Part shown: positions 36,597-48,198 of the stretch, piece after piece | How positions within the stretch are numbered: the first letter of the stretch is position 1 | How the letters are laid out: the number at the start of each line of letters is the position of its first letter | Translations under genes and position numbers: made by a program | Source of the DNA: Paracyclopina nana | Taxonomy: Eukaryota; Arthropoda; Copepoda; Cyclopoida; Cyclopettidae | Assembly (NCBI GenBank): GCA_019096065.1 | Contig: JAGUCH010000001.1 | Coordinates: 9,672,001-9,736,000 of the forward strand | Length of the DNA: 64,000 nt | Reading direction: 5' to 3' | The notes under the pieces: model-generated | What the model was told of the DNA's origin: nothing | Databases searched by the model: none | What the model saw: only the letters and a program-made list of their open reading frames with translations

Positions 36597-38937
36597 TTTC
36601 TTCCACTACCACGGGCTGAGGCTGAGCCTCCTCCACACGTTGGCCTCGTGTCTGACCTCGGATATATATTCTACGATTATCTGGTGACGCTCTCAAGATA
36701 TTGAAAATGCAAGCAAACGAACACTTTAGCCTCCCAGACGAGGAGTTTGAAAGTACAAAAACCATGTAAAATCTCGAGCATGAACTTTACGATTACTACT
36801 ACTACTACTACAATTACATGAAGAAGACGAAGTGAGTGCCTATATTAATTCGGGCGATGCTGCCGCCGCCTCTGCTGCTGGCGTCGTGTGACGCAAAGTT
36901 ATTATTATACATTATTTCTCATCGTTGCCATCATCTAGCATTCTTGAGAGATTCATCGTAAAAAGAAGAACAACATTCTGTGGCCTTTTTCCGTTCCCTG
37001 TAAACCTCCAATTCTAAAGTGTCTTCTTTGTTGGAAGGCAGCAAGTTCATTATTTCACACTATTTCTCCTCATTCTCTCCTCCCAGAATTCTTTGAAGAA
37101 AAAAAAACTACAATAAGTGAAGTCTTAGAGTGAAAACGTAGCCATCATCAGAAACAGCAAGAAGAAGAATACAACATCATGATGAATATGATTCCCTCTT
37201 TCTTTGTAGATACAGTTAAATCAGCTGCTACACAAAAAATATTTGGACTGTAATATAGATGAATAATAATAATAATTCTACTATTATACATTGAACCTTC
37301 GGAAATTCTCTTGATGTCATCTCAAAACCTCGGCTCGAGCGACACTAGTGGCCTGAATTAAAGTAGTAGAGACTTATCAAGTAAAGTACATGCTGAGAAG
37401 AGCTCGCGCTCAAATACTGCCATAGGGAAAATATGGGCTATTTTTAGTAATAAATCTTTTATATCCTTGCTTTAACATCACCTCACAGAAAATATAGACT
37501 TAAGATCTTGAACAGGTTCCTCATTTTATCCAATGAAGCCATGAGCATTTTTGAAAATATTTTAATGCAAAGTGCAAGATGATCTAGAATCTAAGGTGAA
37601 CTAGAGCACTGAATTTTGATGAGAGTATCTCGTTCTCAACAGCAGCTGAACTTTTTTGGGAAACATTTAATAATGTACAGCTCAATCTTGAGGGGTTCAT
37701 GCCTTCATGGTTTCTCGATACAATTACCAAATACCAAATAAAAAATATCTTTACATAATATAATAAACTGTGGAACAAAATTGGGCAGATGTCAAGCTAC
37801 CGTTTCCGGCCGGCCACCTTTAGGCTGTTTTTTGGAACTGAGTTTTGAGAACGATCAACTCATCAAAATCAAGAGCTCTAAGGTGAACTACCAGCTGAAA
37901 TTAGCTAAACACGGAGTCTAACTATGCTATGGAAGGGCTTCTGACAGAATAAATATAATTCTGTGGAAATAACCGGGCAGAGCTACTCTTTTAGATAAGA
38001 AAAAAATCTGTCACTTATAGAAAGAGTCAAATGAGGGCAAATTTGTTGGGAAAAAAGCCAAATCTGGTAGCTCAGATTGCATCATTCTCTAGCGAGCGCT
38101 CAACTTCACGCTAGCCAAGGAGGAGCAGAATCTGATTTCGAATTTAGCGCCTTTTTTATGTACTTGGCCGACTGTGGCGCCCTCCAACTAATGACAGAAT
38201 CTTGGTTGCGTGAGGCTTAAAAAAGTTGCGTCAAGGCATATGCCTTGGTGGTCGGGCCTGGCAAAGTGTGCATCTTAATTTCAAAACTCCCGCTGTTTTA
38301 TTTGAGCATGTTAAGATTGGTCCAAACAACAAAAAGTAAGGCCAATTAGGTACTTTTTATGTATCATCATGATGTTTGGGATCTGGCAAAATATTATGAA
38401 TTCAATATTTTTTCTGAACTCATGTCCTGATATTAGTGATGTCATCTGAATGCGGGGTTCATCCCCAATTATGAAATCTGGGTAAATTTCATTCCAAATT
38501 ATATATTATTGTTTTTTTGCATCAAATTGATGTAATAAATGAATATATCTATAAAAGGCTCAATGAAGCACTTGAAATTGAGTCAGTATATTTTTATTGA
38601 AAAAAAATGCATATTTGATCAACATCCCTGCATAAGATTTGGATTCAATAATCTAATTGACCATTCACTTTTACAATTGTTTTATAGCATATAATAAGTA
38701 AATTCACCATGTTGAAGAAAGTGTATTGTAAGGAAACCTATTTTAGAGCCAGGATATCTTACCCTATGGCGGTGTTTGAACGCGAGCGCTTCTCAGCCCC
38801 CTCAGCATGTGCGCTACTTACATTTCTACTACTTTAGCCTGAATGTAGATGGAAAGCTGGAACAACAAAGGGCTTTGTGCAGTCTTTTAGGTACAGAAAG
38901 CAAAATCAAAAAATATTTATCCTTGTTATTCATACAA
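36597..38937. other. 3' UTR of the HMG gene and gene-free DNA
   Basis: The first several hundred bases after the stop are rich in A and T with CTA and AGA runs, as in a long 3' UTR. The remainder is AT-rich. It holds the hAT-like MITE at 37602-37880, and I see no gene in it. Confidence 0.6.
37602..37880. mobile_element. hAT-like MITE with perfect 8-bp target duplication
   Basis: The element starts TAGAGCACTGAATTTTGATG. Its right end, reverse-complemented, starts TAGAGCTCTTGATTTTGATG. It is flanked on both sides by AGGTGAAC (37594-37601 and 37881-37888). An 8-bp duplication is the hAT signature. A relative at 59837-60516 is interrupted by another MITE. Confidence 0.88.
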
Positions 38938-39048
38938 GTCAGGATGGCCGAGCGGTCTAAGGCGCCAGACTCAAGGATATTACCTTGTTCTCCGGTAGAG
39001 AATTCTGGTCCTCGTATGAGGGCGTGGGTTCGAATCCCACTTCTGACA
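38938..39048 (+). tRNA. tRNA-Leu(CAA) with a 27-nt intron
   Basis: The acceptor stem GTCAGGA pairs with TTCTGAC (39041-39047), with A as discriminator. The D arm (TGGCCGAGCGGTCTAAGGC), a long variable arm (about 39009-39026) and the T arm GGGTTCGAATCCC are intact. The anticodon stem CCAGA/TCTGG encloses CAA at 38972-38974. The intron at 38976-39002 begins one base after the anticodon, the canonical position. An intron in tRNA-Leu(CAA) is common in animals. Confidence 0.96.
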
Positions 39049-39180
39049 AAATCTTTTTCACTTTATCTTTTGAATTTTGATGTATTTCATGAATGAATTT
39101 GGCTACTCTCCTTCTTACAGTCATAAATAAATTAATACTGCATTTTCGCGTTCGTCTTTGCGCTTGAAATGTTTCTCCGC

Positions 39181-40188
39181 CTAAGGATCGACCACCAACT
39201 CCTCTGGAGGCTCCGGAATGACCAGGTCCGATCCCTTGGCCTTCAGGGATGCGCGGACAAAGTCCAAGAGTTGGTCCGAGTCTTCGCAGACGTAGGGTTT
39301 GGTGTGGTAGCAAGCAATATCGTGCCATTTGATGCCGTCCTGGTAGATGTCGTTGAGGATGCCCATGCAGGCCTCGACGCTCCCGTTGATGTCGAACTCG
39401 GCATTGTCCGGCTGGGGCACGGGGACGCCGTTGTTGAACTGGGTCTTGTGGCCGGTCTCCGACCAAGGCTGATATGTCCAGCCCGGGGGAGTGCTGTTGG
39501 TGGGCGCCATCTTCACGCCGGATCCGGACCAGAACCACCCGTTCACGTTCACCGGCTGGAGGTCGTCGCGATCGCAGCCTTTGAAGTTGCACAGGCGTCC
39601 GGAAGTCCAAATGTAGGCCAAGTCATCTGAAATGCGTCGCAATTGTAGCCGCCCAACCTCTTAACTAACAAGATTACCTCCTTTGATGAGGTCGTTGAGA
39701 AGGTCGTTCTCGGAGGGGGTCTCCACGGAGACGAGGTCCATGCAGTACTCGCGGCAAATGTTCCTAGCCTCGAGCCAGTCCACCTTGTCCTCGGCGTGAG
39801 CCTCCACATCACCCGAGTAGAAGTAGCCGTGACCGTCGAACGTGAACGTGATTGGACCTGGAAAACAAAATCATGTTTCATTGAACGAGCTTCAAGGTTG
39901 CGAGCCTACCGCAAAAAAAACTATTGAACATTCAAGAGACGTACGTTTTCTCGTAAGTGAAAATGCAAAATCCGAAAATTGTCGAACGCTTACGTTTGGC
40001 GCACTTATCTTCGTTGGGAAGCGCGAGGATTCTGTTGGCCGTATCCTCCGTGGTCACTTCCGGAGGCGACTGAGTCGTTGGTTGCTGCTGAGGAGGCTCC
40101 TCCGGCCTCGCGTTGGGCTGCTGCAGCCGTGGCCTTTCCGACAAGTCCATCGCCGACGCGACTACAGCCACGGAGGCCAAACACAAGC
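39181..40188 (-). CDS. C-type lectin domain protein, 5' exon not found
   Basis: Exons 39994-40188, 39678-39857 and 39181-39626 join in phase and encode 272 residues; the first coding exon is missing. The exon at 40188 opens inside a signal peptide (GLCLASVAVVASA) after a TTTGCAG acceptor and needs one base from an upstream exon; no in-frame ATG lies nearby. A Pro/Gln/Thr-rich linker precedes a C-type lectin domain of about 190 residues. It shows DWLEARNICREYCMDLVSVE, AYIWTSGRLC, GWFWSGSG, QPDNAE and KWHDIACYHTKPYVCE. The QPD motif suggests galactose-type ligand choice, and WHD stands where WND normally binds calcium, so calcium-dependent sugar binding is uncertain. It is probably a secreted recognition or matrix protein. 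It converges on the tRNA-Leu gene. Confidence 0.88.
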
Positions 40189-40365
40189 CTGCAAATTTCA
40201 AGTTGAATGACGTTCGCCCTGTCGAGAATATTTCAAGGTACAGACATCCAAATTACAACATTTGAGCGCTATCCAGCGAATATGCAATTGCCATTTCCCA
40301 TGGTAGACTAGAATATTTCAAGAATTTATGGAGGCACCAGTAATTGTTTGTTTTTCAATCGGATA

Positions 40366-41118
40366 TACTAAATACCGCACACAAACACAACGCAACGCAC
40401 ACTACTAAATACCGCACACAGCAAAAAAATGCAAACCACAGTAAATTCTTCAGTTTTGGCGTAAAAACTCATTTTCATTATTGGAACCAGGCTATAGCTG
40501 GGTGGTTTTTTTTTGTTTTTGTTTTTTGAGATTGTTTTAAGAGTTATTTTACTGCTTTTTCTAGAACAAGTATTCACTTAGTGTGCAGTATTTAGTATTC
40601 ACATACTAAATACCGCACACACCCAAACAATATTTATGCACACAGTTTTGTTTGATGTTTTTGATTTTTTAAAAAGATGTAAATTTGGCTCAAAAGTGAC
40701 ATTTTTTGCCAAATTATTAATTTAGAAAAATAACTCCAAGTGGCTTGTGATGCTACCATGCCTTTCTGATACTTCGCAAGTTAGCCAATTTTGGGTAAAA
40801 AATGTAACATCATTCGGACAAATTTCATCCTTTAATTGTCAATTCACATCATTTTTTGCATAGTTTCTTTTCAAATTATCTGCTTCCTCCATTACAGAAA
40901 CACATTTGTTTTCCTTTGATTTATTCATGGCTATAGCTTGTTCTCATAAAACTCAGTAAGGCAGGCGGTAAGCAAAGCAAGGCACTTTGGAAGCTCACAA
41001 CTCAGTAAGTATAAGCCGATTGGAGGGTTTGATTAGTTCATTGATACAATATAATACTAAAAGTAGTGTGCGGTATTTAGTAGAGTGTTGCGTTGCGTTT
41101 GTGTGCGGTATTTAGTAT
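40366..41118. mobile_element. TIR element with repeated ACTAAATACCGCACAC motif
   Basis: The left end has ACTAAATACCGCACAC twice (40367 and about 40405) separated by ACAACGCAACGCACACT. The right end is the inverse, with GTGTGCGGTATTTAGT near 41060 and 41101. An inverted pair of the same motif sits at 40581-40620. The whole may therefore be two adjacent elements, 40366-40598 and 40603-41118. No clear target duplication or coding frame is seen. It lies about 180 bp upstream of the first lectin exon I could find. Confidence 0.75.
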
Positions 41119-41610
41119 GTACCTTTTTCAATTTAAAAAATCAGAAAAACAATTGCTCTTGATTTTGAGCTTAGATTGATTGTTAAGTTTTGCTGCATTG
41201 CTTATAACCTGCAAAAATGGAGGTGAACTTCTAAATAAAGAAGTGATATGAAAAATAGTAGATTTCATCTCGGTTCGAAAAGCCCTTCTTATCAATTTTT
41301 GACTGGCCCGAAAAAGCCCGAAGCCTCAAATAAAAGTTCCGGCCCGACCCGAGTCATTTTTGGAAAGCCCGACTTTTCTTGACCCGATACATCTCTAGTC
41401 CAAACTTTGAACCGTAAGCTTCAGCAGGCAATCTTTACGCCATTGCTATGTATTGAAGCAATCGTTTTGAGAAAAAAACAAGGGTAATTACCGAACCAAA
41501 GAAAATTTTCTGGTAGCGAAGACTACTCTTGCGCTAACCTACAATATGAAAAACGCTTGGAAGACTCAATGGCCCGGTTTTGACAATCAAAATCAGCATA
41601 GGATGGACAC

Positions 41611-42048
41611 CAGAGACTTATATAACAAGAGAAGTGCTGTTGGGCGAGGCTTAAGGGGGTGCGTTTGCAGATCTGCTGCACGCCCCAAAAGAGACTACAA
41701 TGGAATTTTGCTCGCTGCTGCCTAAATTTGGGCTGGGGCAGACTTTTGGTTGCTAATAATTCCTAAACGAGTCAACTTAGCCAAAATAGTCCTATATTAC
41801 GAGCTGCTCAATTTTGCTAGGGCTATCTTTTGTCTTTTATAAATATTTTCCCAACTATTAGGAATTAAAAGTTATAAAACAGAGGTACCAGTTGGCATTT
41901 TCCTTTCTGGATCAATACAGCCCGTTGACTATTTCATAAGAAAAGCTGACCCAAATGTTTTCAGAATCACTTGTGGCACTTAGCGCGCGCTCGCGTGCAG
42001 TGAGAATGCAAGAAGTAGCACTTCTCTTTCTTTATAATATCGTCTCTG
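41611..42048 (+). mobile_element. hAT MITE (CAGAGACTTATAT family), copy with perfect 8-bp TSD
   Basis: The element starts CAGAGACTTATATAACAAGA and ends with inverted GCACTTCTCTTTC...GTCTCTG. The 8-bp sequence ATGGACAC flanks it at 41603-41610 and 42049-42056, which fixes both boundaries. It has no transposase frame. Full-length relatives lie at 53934-54391 and 59924-60357, with a fragment at 52974. Confidence 0.93.
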
Positions 42049-42056
42049 ATGGACAC

Positions 42057-42340
42057 CTTACTTATAAGTGTAGTATGGTCATTGCTAGCTCGCGCGCTCA
42101 GCTGCATTATGGACAGCAGTATCATAACAAAGACATTCTATCTACCGACTTTTTTGAATAAACACTAAAAAATTGATAACGCTCCGGTCTTTATTTCGAA
42201 CTACTTTACGAGTCGCAAAAACGCGCTCACTCAGCTTTTTTTCTCGAGCAGTGTCAGCTGAAAATCCCAAATGTTGCCCATAAATGCCGCTGGGATCGCC
42301 CTACATCCATGTTATTTGTTATGCTACTAATGTGAATACT
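42057..42340. repeat. segment repeated in inverse at 52530-52973
   Basis: ACAGCAGTATCATAACAAAG and, farther on, TCAGCTGAAAATCCCAAA and GGGATCGCCCTACATC all recur as reverse complements between 52530 and 52973. In both places the segment adjoins an end of the CAGAGACTTATAT hAT element. The two copies differ by small insertions. It encodes nothing I recognise. Confidence 0.75.
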
Positions 42341-43820
42341 ATACTGGTTCATCGCACTTATAGGAACCCGAAGTCAAGCTGACTGCACTAGATGGCACTG
42401 AGTTCAGACGGCTTGACGTCATCAGCGCGCGAGCGTAGTTGACACGTTCATCAAATGAGCTACTAGACGTGAACTGTACAAAATAGTCAAAAAGAGCCAG
42501 CTTCCTACTATAAAAAAGCCACTTTAATTTAGTGTGTCAATCTGGAAACACTTTTAATTAGTGCTCTAGCTTGCCCGTAAGCCAGCCCAAAGGCCAGCCT
42601 GGAATTTTAGGAAAAGATGGAATTTCAGGAAATATACCACTCTTAATATAGTGAGATGTAAATATAATTGGTCTATTTGAAACTTAGGCTCTACTTAAGC
42701 TTGTGAAAATTACACCTTGCGAAAAATAATCAAGAAAATGAGGCATTTTGCTAATTCAGACGGCGCAGCGTAGGCAGCGATCAGCCGTCTGAAATCTTAT
42801 GATCTCGCCGGTAGGATAAATATGGTACCGTTTTACGGTTCCCTATGCTATGCTTATTTTGTTGCTGGAACCGTGTGATAATGATTTGGTTTTCTATACT
42901 CACCCAGCTTCCACATGTTTCTTTCGCTTGTTGGAACCGAATGTGCGTCCTATCTAAGAGGTGGTAACGGCACCACTGGCTCCATCCACGATTGGAATCC
43001 CTGTTCCGGCAACAAGTCTTTAAAACGCGTCGCTCGATTTCAGCCTCAAAACTGACGCACGCGCGCGGTTGGCGTATATTTAGCGTTCGACGCATCGTGC
43101 TTTGCTTCCAAAGGCACGACGGGAACGACCTTCGGCGTTCAAAGAGCGGACGCATCGTGCGCTTACGCAATTACGCTACTTGCGCGAGCATCGAAATGGA
43201 TGCTCATGAAAAAGGATCTTTCAGCTAATTGCGCAAGGTCATTTTTGCTTGACCGCAGCCCGACCGAGGCTCACCAAAAAAGCATCGCGATGAGCCGCAA
43301 GGTTCCCACGAAGCGCACCGCGCGTTTGCAGTGAAAAGCGAGCGAGCAGTTGGCAGTTGCTTGAAAAAAGCGGGACATGATCGACGGCTCATTGGAAGCA
43401 ATTAGCGCGGGGTTTTTTTTCCCCTCCGCAAATCAAGTGCACTCGAATGCACGTCCGATAAAATGATTGCGGATGTACCCGGCTCTGATTTTTTTTCCAT
43501 AATTAAGCTGCCATTGCAATTGACGGCGGCTGATGCCACGCTCGTTTGGCGGGGCATCGAACAAATTAGACCGATTTCATGGTCAGTTACTCTGATTTTC
43601 ATGGCAATTGGCGCCTTTGGCGCTTGAGCCTCAACCTTGATGTCGCGCATATGGCGCCACCGGCTGAACTCCTTCTGGTGTTGCCAGCAATCCGGAAAAG
43701 AGATGCAGCGATCGTTTTGCGTCTCCGACGTAATGCCCAAAACGAAACTGCAAAAAAGGCATTTCCGCCTCGATCGGCGATAAATCGAGCTTGTATGGAA
43801 AACACCGAGCGAGGGTTCTT

Positions 43821-43826
43821 TTTATT
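43821..43826 (-). promoter_or_regulatory. polyadenylation hexamer of the nuclear receptor gene
   Basis: TTTATT on the + strand reads AATAAA on the - strand, 29 bp downstream of the receptor stop codon. This implies a very short 3' UTR if used. Confidence 0.5.
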
Positions 43827-43854
43827 GACTACTGCCGCGCGCAACGAAAAGCGA

Positions 43855-45800
43855 TCAAGACTGGAACATGTCGCAGAGGAGCTTCTCCATCTTGGCGTTG
43901 CCGATGATCTTCTCGAAGAAGGTCTTTTCGATCCTGTGCGCGTTGCCGACGCGAAGGTTGGCCAGGAGCATCAGGAGCCTTCCGAAGCGGGTGACGTTGC
44001 TCGGCGAGCCGGACTCGATGTGGTTCCTCAGCATGGCCAGGGCCTGGTCCTGCAGGTTCTCCACTTGCGTCGTGTCCTTCAACCCGGAGGTTTCTGCAAC
44101 ACACATCGAGGAGGACGTAATCGCCAAATTGATTAATTGTTGTCTCTCGTTCGAGGAAGCAGCGTACGTCAGCTTTGATGCGGGCACCATATGGGAAAAA
44201 AGGGGCAAATCTGCCTTTACCGCAAAACGTGCGCATTTGCGTCCAAGCACGCGCTTCGGCAACGAATTGAGCCAACGCGGCAAAGTCGATGACTCGTCCA
44301 AATGCCGGACGTTCCATTTAACGACTTCACACTCAATTTGTCGCCAGCGACCACTTCTAGCTTATCTGGCTGAAACTTCCTTGTTCCACTCGAAAAAAAA
44401 ACACATCGTCGAAATCGGTGGAAAAGTAAGAGCTGACGTCGGCGGAAAGCCCGAACGGGTCATATAATGGTTAAGGTTTCCAGCAATTACCGGGCTTAAA
44501 GAGCAGGATCGCCTTCATGCAGGCGAACTCGGCGGGATTAACGTTGAACCTTTTGAATCTGGCGTACATGAGCGACAGATGGTTGATGAGGGACACCGAC
44601 TCGGAGGACATGACGTCGTACTCCGTGACGGTGAACAGCGAGGGCTTCTCGAAGGGCAAACACCACTGGATGGCGCAGAGGACGAACAGCTCGGACCAGG
44701 ATTCCTCCAGCAACGTCACCTGAACACCAGTTGACTTTCAAGCGATCATAAATACGCATATTCGTCCGTACCTGATCCCTGAAGGGAAGGCTCGCGAACG
44801 AGGTCAGGTTTTTGGTCCACTTCACCGCCATGAAAAGCAGCCTCGCGCAAATCTCATGATTGTTCTCGTGGGCGAGTTGCGAGGCCGCCGCGGCGGCGGC
44901 GGCCGCCGTTGCCGCCGAGGCCGCGTTTTGAGGCTGACCATTGGGGAAAGAACTCAGACACGACGGCTCGTCGTCGTTGTTCGAGCAGCGGCTGCTTTCG
45001 TCCTTCGGAAGTTGATTGCTCTGGGAAGCGGTCGAGGGGCCTCCCAGGGCATCGTGCGCCATGGCGGAGGACGGGTGGCCTCCGTGAGGGTACTTCATGT
45101 CCTGCGCCGGGTACGGACAACCTCCTGGCAGCAGAAGATTGGCATGACGATTGAGTTTGAAAGGAACGGCCACCGTACCTTTTGCTACGATGTCGTTCAG
45201 CTGGAACGGCGAGTAATGGAAACCCTTGTTGAGGAGGTGAGACTGAATGCTGTTGCTCGAAGAAATGCCCAAGGTGTCGAAGGGAATCCTGGAATGTTTA
45301 AGCAACCTTGCGGAAAATACGGAAATTTTAGGGGCACGAGAGCAGCGAACGTGGACCTTACCCGAAGGCTCCGACGGCCTCGCGGAGGATCCGCTCCGAG
45401 TCGAGCGAGGCCAGGTTCTCCGGCCTGAGCGTGGCCGTGTTCCGAGGCTGCCTCTCGTTTTGCACCGCGTCCTTGTTCATGCCCATTTGAAGGCATTTCT
45501 TGAGCCTGCACGCTTGGCATTGGTTCCTGTGCGCCTTGTCGATCATGCACATCCCGGTGCCAGCTTGGCACCGGTAGATCAGCCTTCGTCGGACGCTCCG
45601 CTTGAAGAATCCTGAGCAGCCGTTGCAGGCCAGGATCCCGTAATGTTTGCCCGAGCTCGTATCTCCGCACACCACGCACAGCAAGTTGCTGTTCTGGCCT
45701 CCGCCCTGACTGCCGGACACCGAGATTGGCGGGGACGGCGGAGAGCTGGCCTCCGACAGAGAGTGCGAGGCTGCAGAGACCTCGTGGTCGAGGCAAGCAT
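43855..45800 (-). CDS. Hr51: Hr51/unfulfilled (NR2E3, PNR) nuclear receptor, N-terminal exon missing
   Basis: Exons 45362-45800, 44772-45288, 44491-44719 and 43855-44093 join in phase and give 473 residues; at least one 5' exon is missing. The DNA-binding domain is complete in the first exon: [20 protein letters not shown], then [17 protein letters not shown], then [18 protein letters not shown], followed by the T/A-box-like [13 protein letters not shown]. The P-box CNGCSG and this C-terminal extension mark the PNR/Hr51 group. A variable hinge with poly-Ala follows, then the ligand-binding domain ([36 protein letters not shown]) and a helix-12 activation motif KLLCDMFQS at the end. Hr51 acts in neurons of the mushroom body in flies and NR2E3 in photoreceptors. 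A 54-nt in-frame possible intron lies at 45125-45178 (see findings). Confidence 0.93.
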
Positions 45801-47691
45801 CTAACGATCAAACAAACTTTGGATGACGGAGGCTGATGATCAATTAAAACCACTTCTTTTGATCTCGAGAGCGTGAAATCGCCTCTCGAGGACATATGAG
45901 AGGCAAAAAGAAAAAAAAAAACGTGACTGGCGAAGATGCATCATCCATCCCAGACACTTTCTATGCATTTAATCAATCAAAAGAGGCTATTCCAGTGCTA
46001 GAAATCCACTTAATCCCCCGCCTCACGTGCACCTTCGCCCCCCTTCGCCCCGCACACTCAAATTGAGCTGACTTTCGCGTGTTTTGAATAGCGTCCCTTG
46101 GGGATCGCAACAATTTCACTCTGACCGTCATCTACTTCGAGCCTTGCTTCGAGCTAGCCAGCGAGGTGCTCAGTCTGCGTTTTTGCCATTTCCCCATCAA
46201 GGCTTATACGCACAGGTTTCAAATGGGTGAAATGCGCGAGAAAATCTCCGAACTGCAATTCGCTAATTGACAATCACTGCGAACGTGCGCAAAAGAAAGC
46301 AGCAGCACTTCAGATGTTCAGCATTGCTAATGTGTGAAAGTCAGCACATTTTAGTGTATGGGCGGATGCTGAGCAATAATTAGATCAATCCATCATTTGC
46401 TGATTTGTCTAGGATCCATTTATCAATTATCCCTAATTTCAATATCAATTGACGTGGTCCCCCCCTCCCAAATCTCAACAGGTTTCTTTGAAAGCTTAAT
46501 ATTATTATTGGAGGATTGACTCTCTAAAAAGGAATGGCAGATGTGCAATTGTTGTGGCGGGGATTTACGTTCCGCCACTCGGATAAATTGCGCGCCTTTA
46601 ATGATGGATTATTCCACGAGCGAGCGGGGAGATAACAAAGGAATCTTTCTCAAACACAATTTGCATGGGACAAGTCTCATCCCGAGCAGGATTCATAAAT
46701 GACCAACTCGATGACAATAATTCAAGGAAATAGCATTTGCCGAAATGCCTTGAACACGTAGAGCATGCCGCTTCCCAATAATGGGTGCAATCACCCACTT
46801 TAGCCTCGCATGCAGCAGCATTAATGGCAAGTCCTTTGAGCCTTTCCATTACGTAGATTAAATTCAAATTTTATTGCCGCGTGAGTCATGGTTCATTTAT
46901 GGCTGAAAAAGTGGAGGGATCAACAGGATTACGCTGCATCTGAATCAAGTAGATGGCCGAGCAGCATGCAGCATGCATTTGACACATTCAATTATTGAGA
47001 GGAGACGAGCAAACAGGTAAATATCTTTGTCCTTCTGCTAGAGGCGATTTCGATGGGACACGAGACGGAAATTGATGGTTTAGCAACAATCACTTCCCCT
47101 AGATTGGAAGATTAGGTTATGTGTACAAGATATAGTAGACGACTTATTTCCACTTCCATTGAGAAGTGATAGGGGATTAACTGACCCCACTTCTGGCTGG
47201 GCTCAATGTCGGTCCACCAATAGGGCATCTATTTTCGCGGAAAAAGGATTAGCCTGTGCTTGGTGTCACGATGGAGATTAACAGCCAAATGCAATTCGCT
47301 GACTGCAAACATTTTTTGCTAGCTTGGATTATGACCAAAAGTTGGATGCACTTTATCGAGGAAATGTGCGCGCCATATTTGGTATTTGCAAAGCAGCATG
47401 AAAATGTGGTCGCATTTTACTACAAGGAAAATGGCTGAAACCTTAAAGAACGGCTTCATCGTGATTTCAGAAGCAAAATATTTGGTTCGTTTATGTGACT
47501 TATTTGGATTTTTTACATACGCAAGAATGTAATTCCAGCGAAAATCTGAAAAATGTTTTTGCAAATACCTGATATTTGCAAATATCAGCATAATATCGCG
47601 CGATGTTTTCGAAAAACCTACAGAGTATAACAAGCTAAAAATATAAAAAATTGCCATCTTGTTACTTAAGGGCGATCCCAAATTCGAATTT

Positions 47692-48048
47692 TTAGTCAAG
47701 TTACGCTGCTAAAACAGCAACCTTACTTGATCAGTTAAGTTCAGCTTGTTCTAGCCAAGTTCGGTTCGTTTTAGCAATGTTCAGTTGACCGCTGAGCTGA
47801 CACGACACGCCAACGCGATGTACATCAGCAGCTGATGCGCAAAGTCAGCTTTTTCAATTATGCGAGCTTCAGTTACTGCGCATATGAGACCACTTTTTCT
47901 AGCTAAGTTCAGTTTGGCAACTGAACTTAGCTGGGCAAGCAAGCTTGTACTACATAAAATCAAGCTAAGTTCAGTTCTACCTACATAAATATCTGGGAAC
48001 GGAACTGAACTAAACTTAACTTTCTACCTGACTTAACTTGACTAACTG
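47692..48048. repeat. imperfect inverted-repeat region rich in AAGTTCAG
   Basis: The ends read AGTCAAGTTACGC and, inverted, AGTCAAGTTAAGTC. The interior has many AAGTTCAG or CTGAACTT motifs, including the hairpin AGCTAAGTTCAG...CTGAACTTAGCT at about 47899-47931. It is probably a decayed MITE. Boundaries are approximate, and no target duplication was identified. Confidence 0.5.
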
Positions 48049-48198
48049 GCCAATATGGGAACGTCCTTTAGTTGGAGTTCATGTTTTCTTTAGGGAAAAG
48101 TAAGCTTGCCAGAGCATCTTTAGGAATGAGAGCCACAGCCATAGCTTAGCCTGAGAAATGATTTATTATCTATTCGTACTTTCATTACCACTCACTAA

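Larger units (their letters stand above)
41119..43854. other. gene-free region between lectin and nuclear receptor genes
   Basis: It contains the hAT MITE at 41611-42048 and the duplicated segment at 42057-42340. Short open frames around 42780-43740 overlap on both strands and have no domain content. No exon is supported. The missing first exon of the lectin could lie here. Confidence 0.5.
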
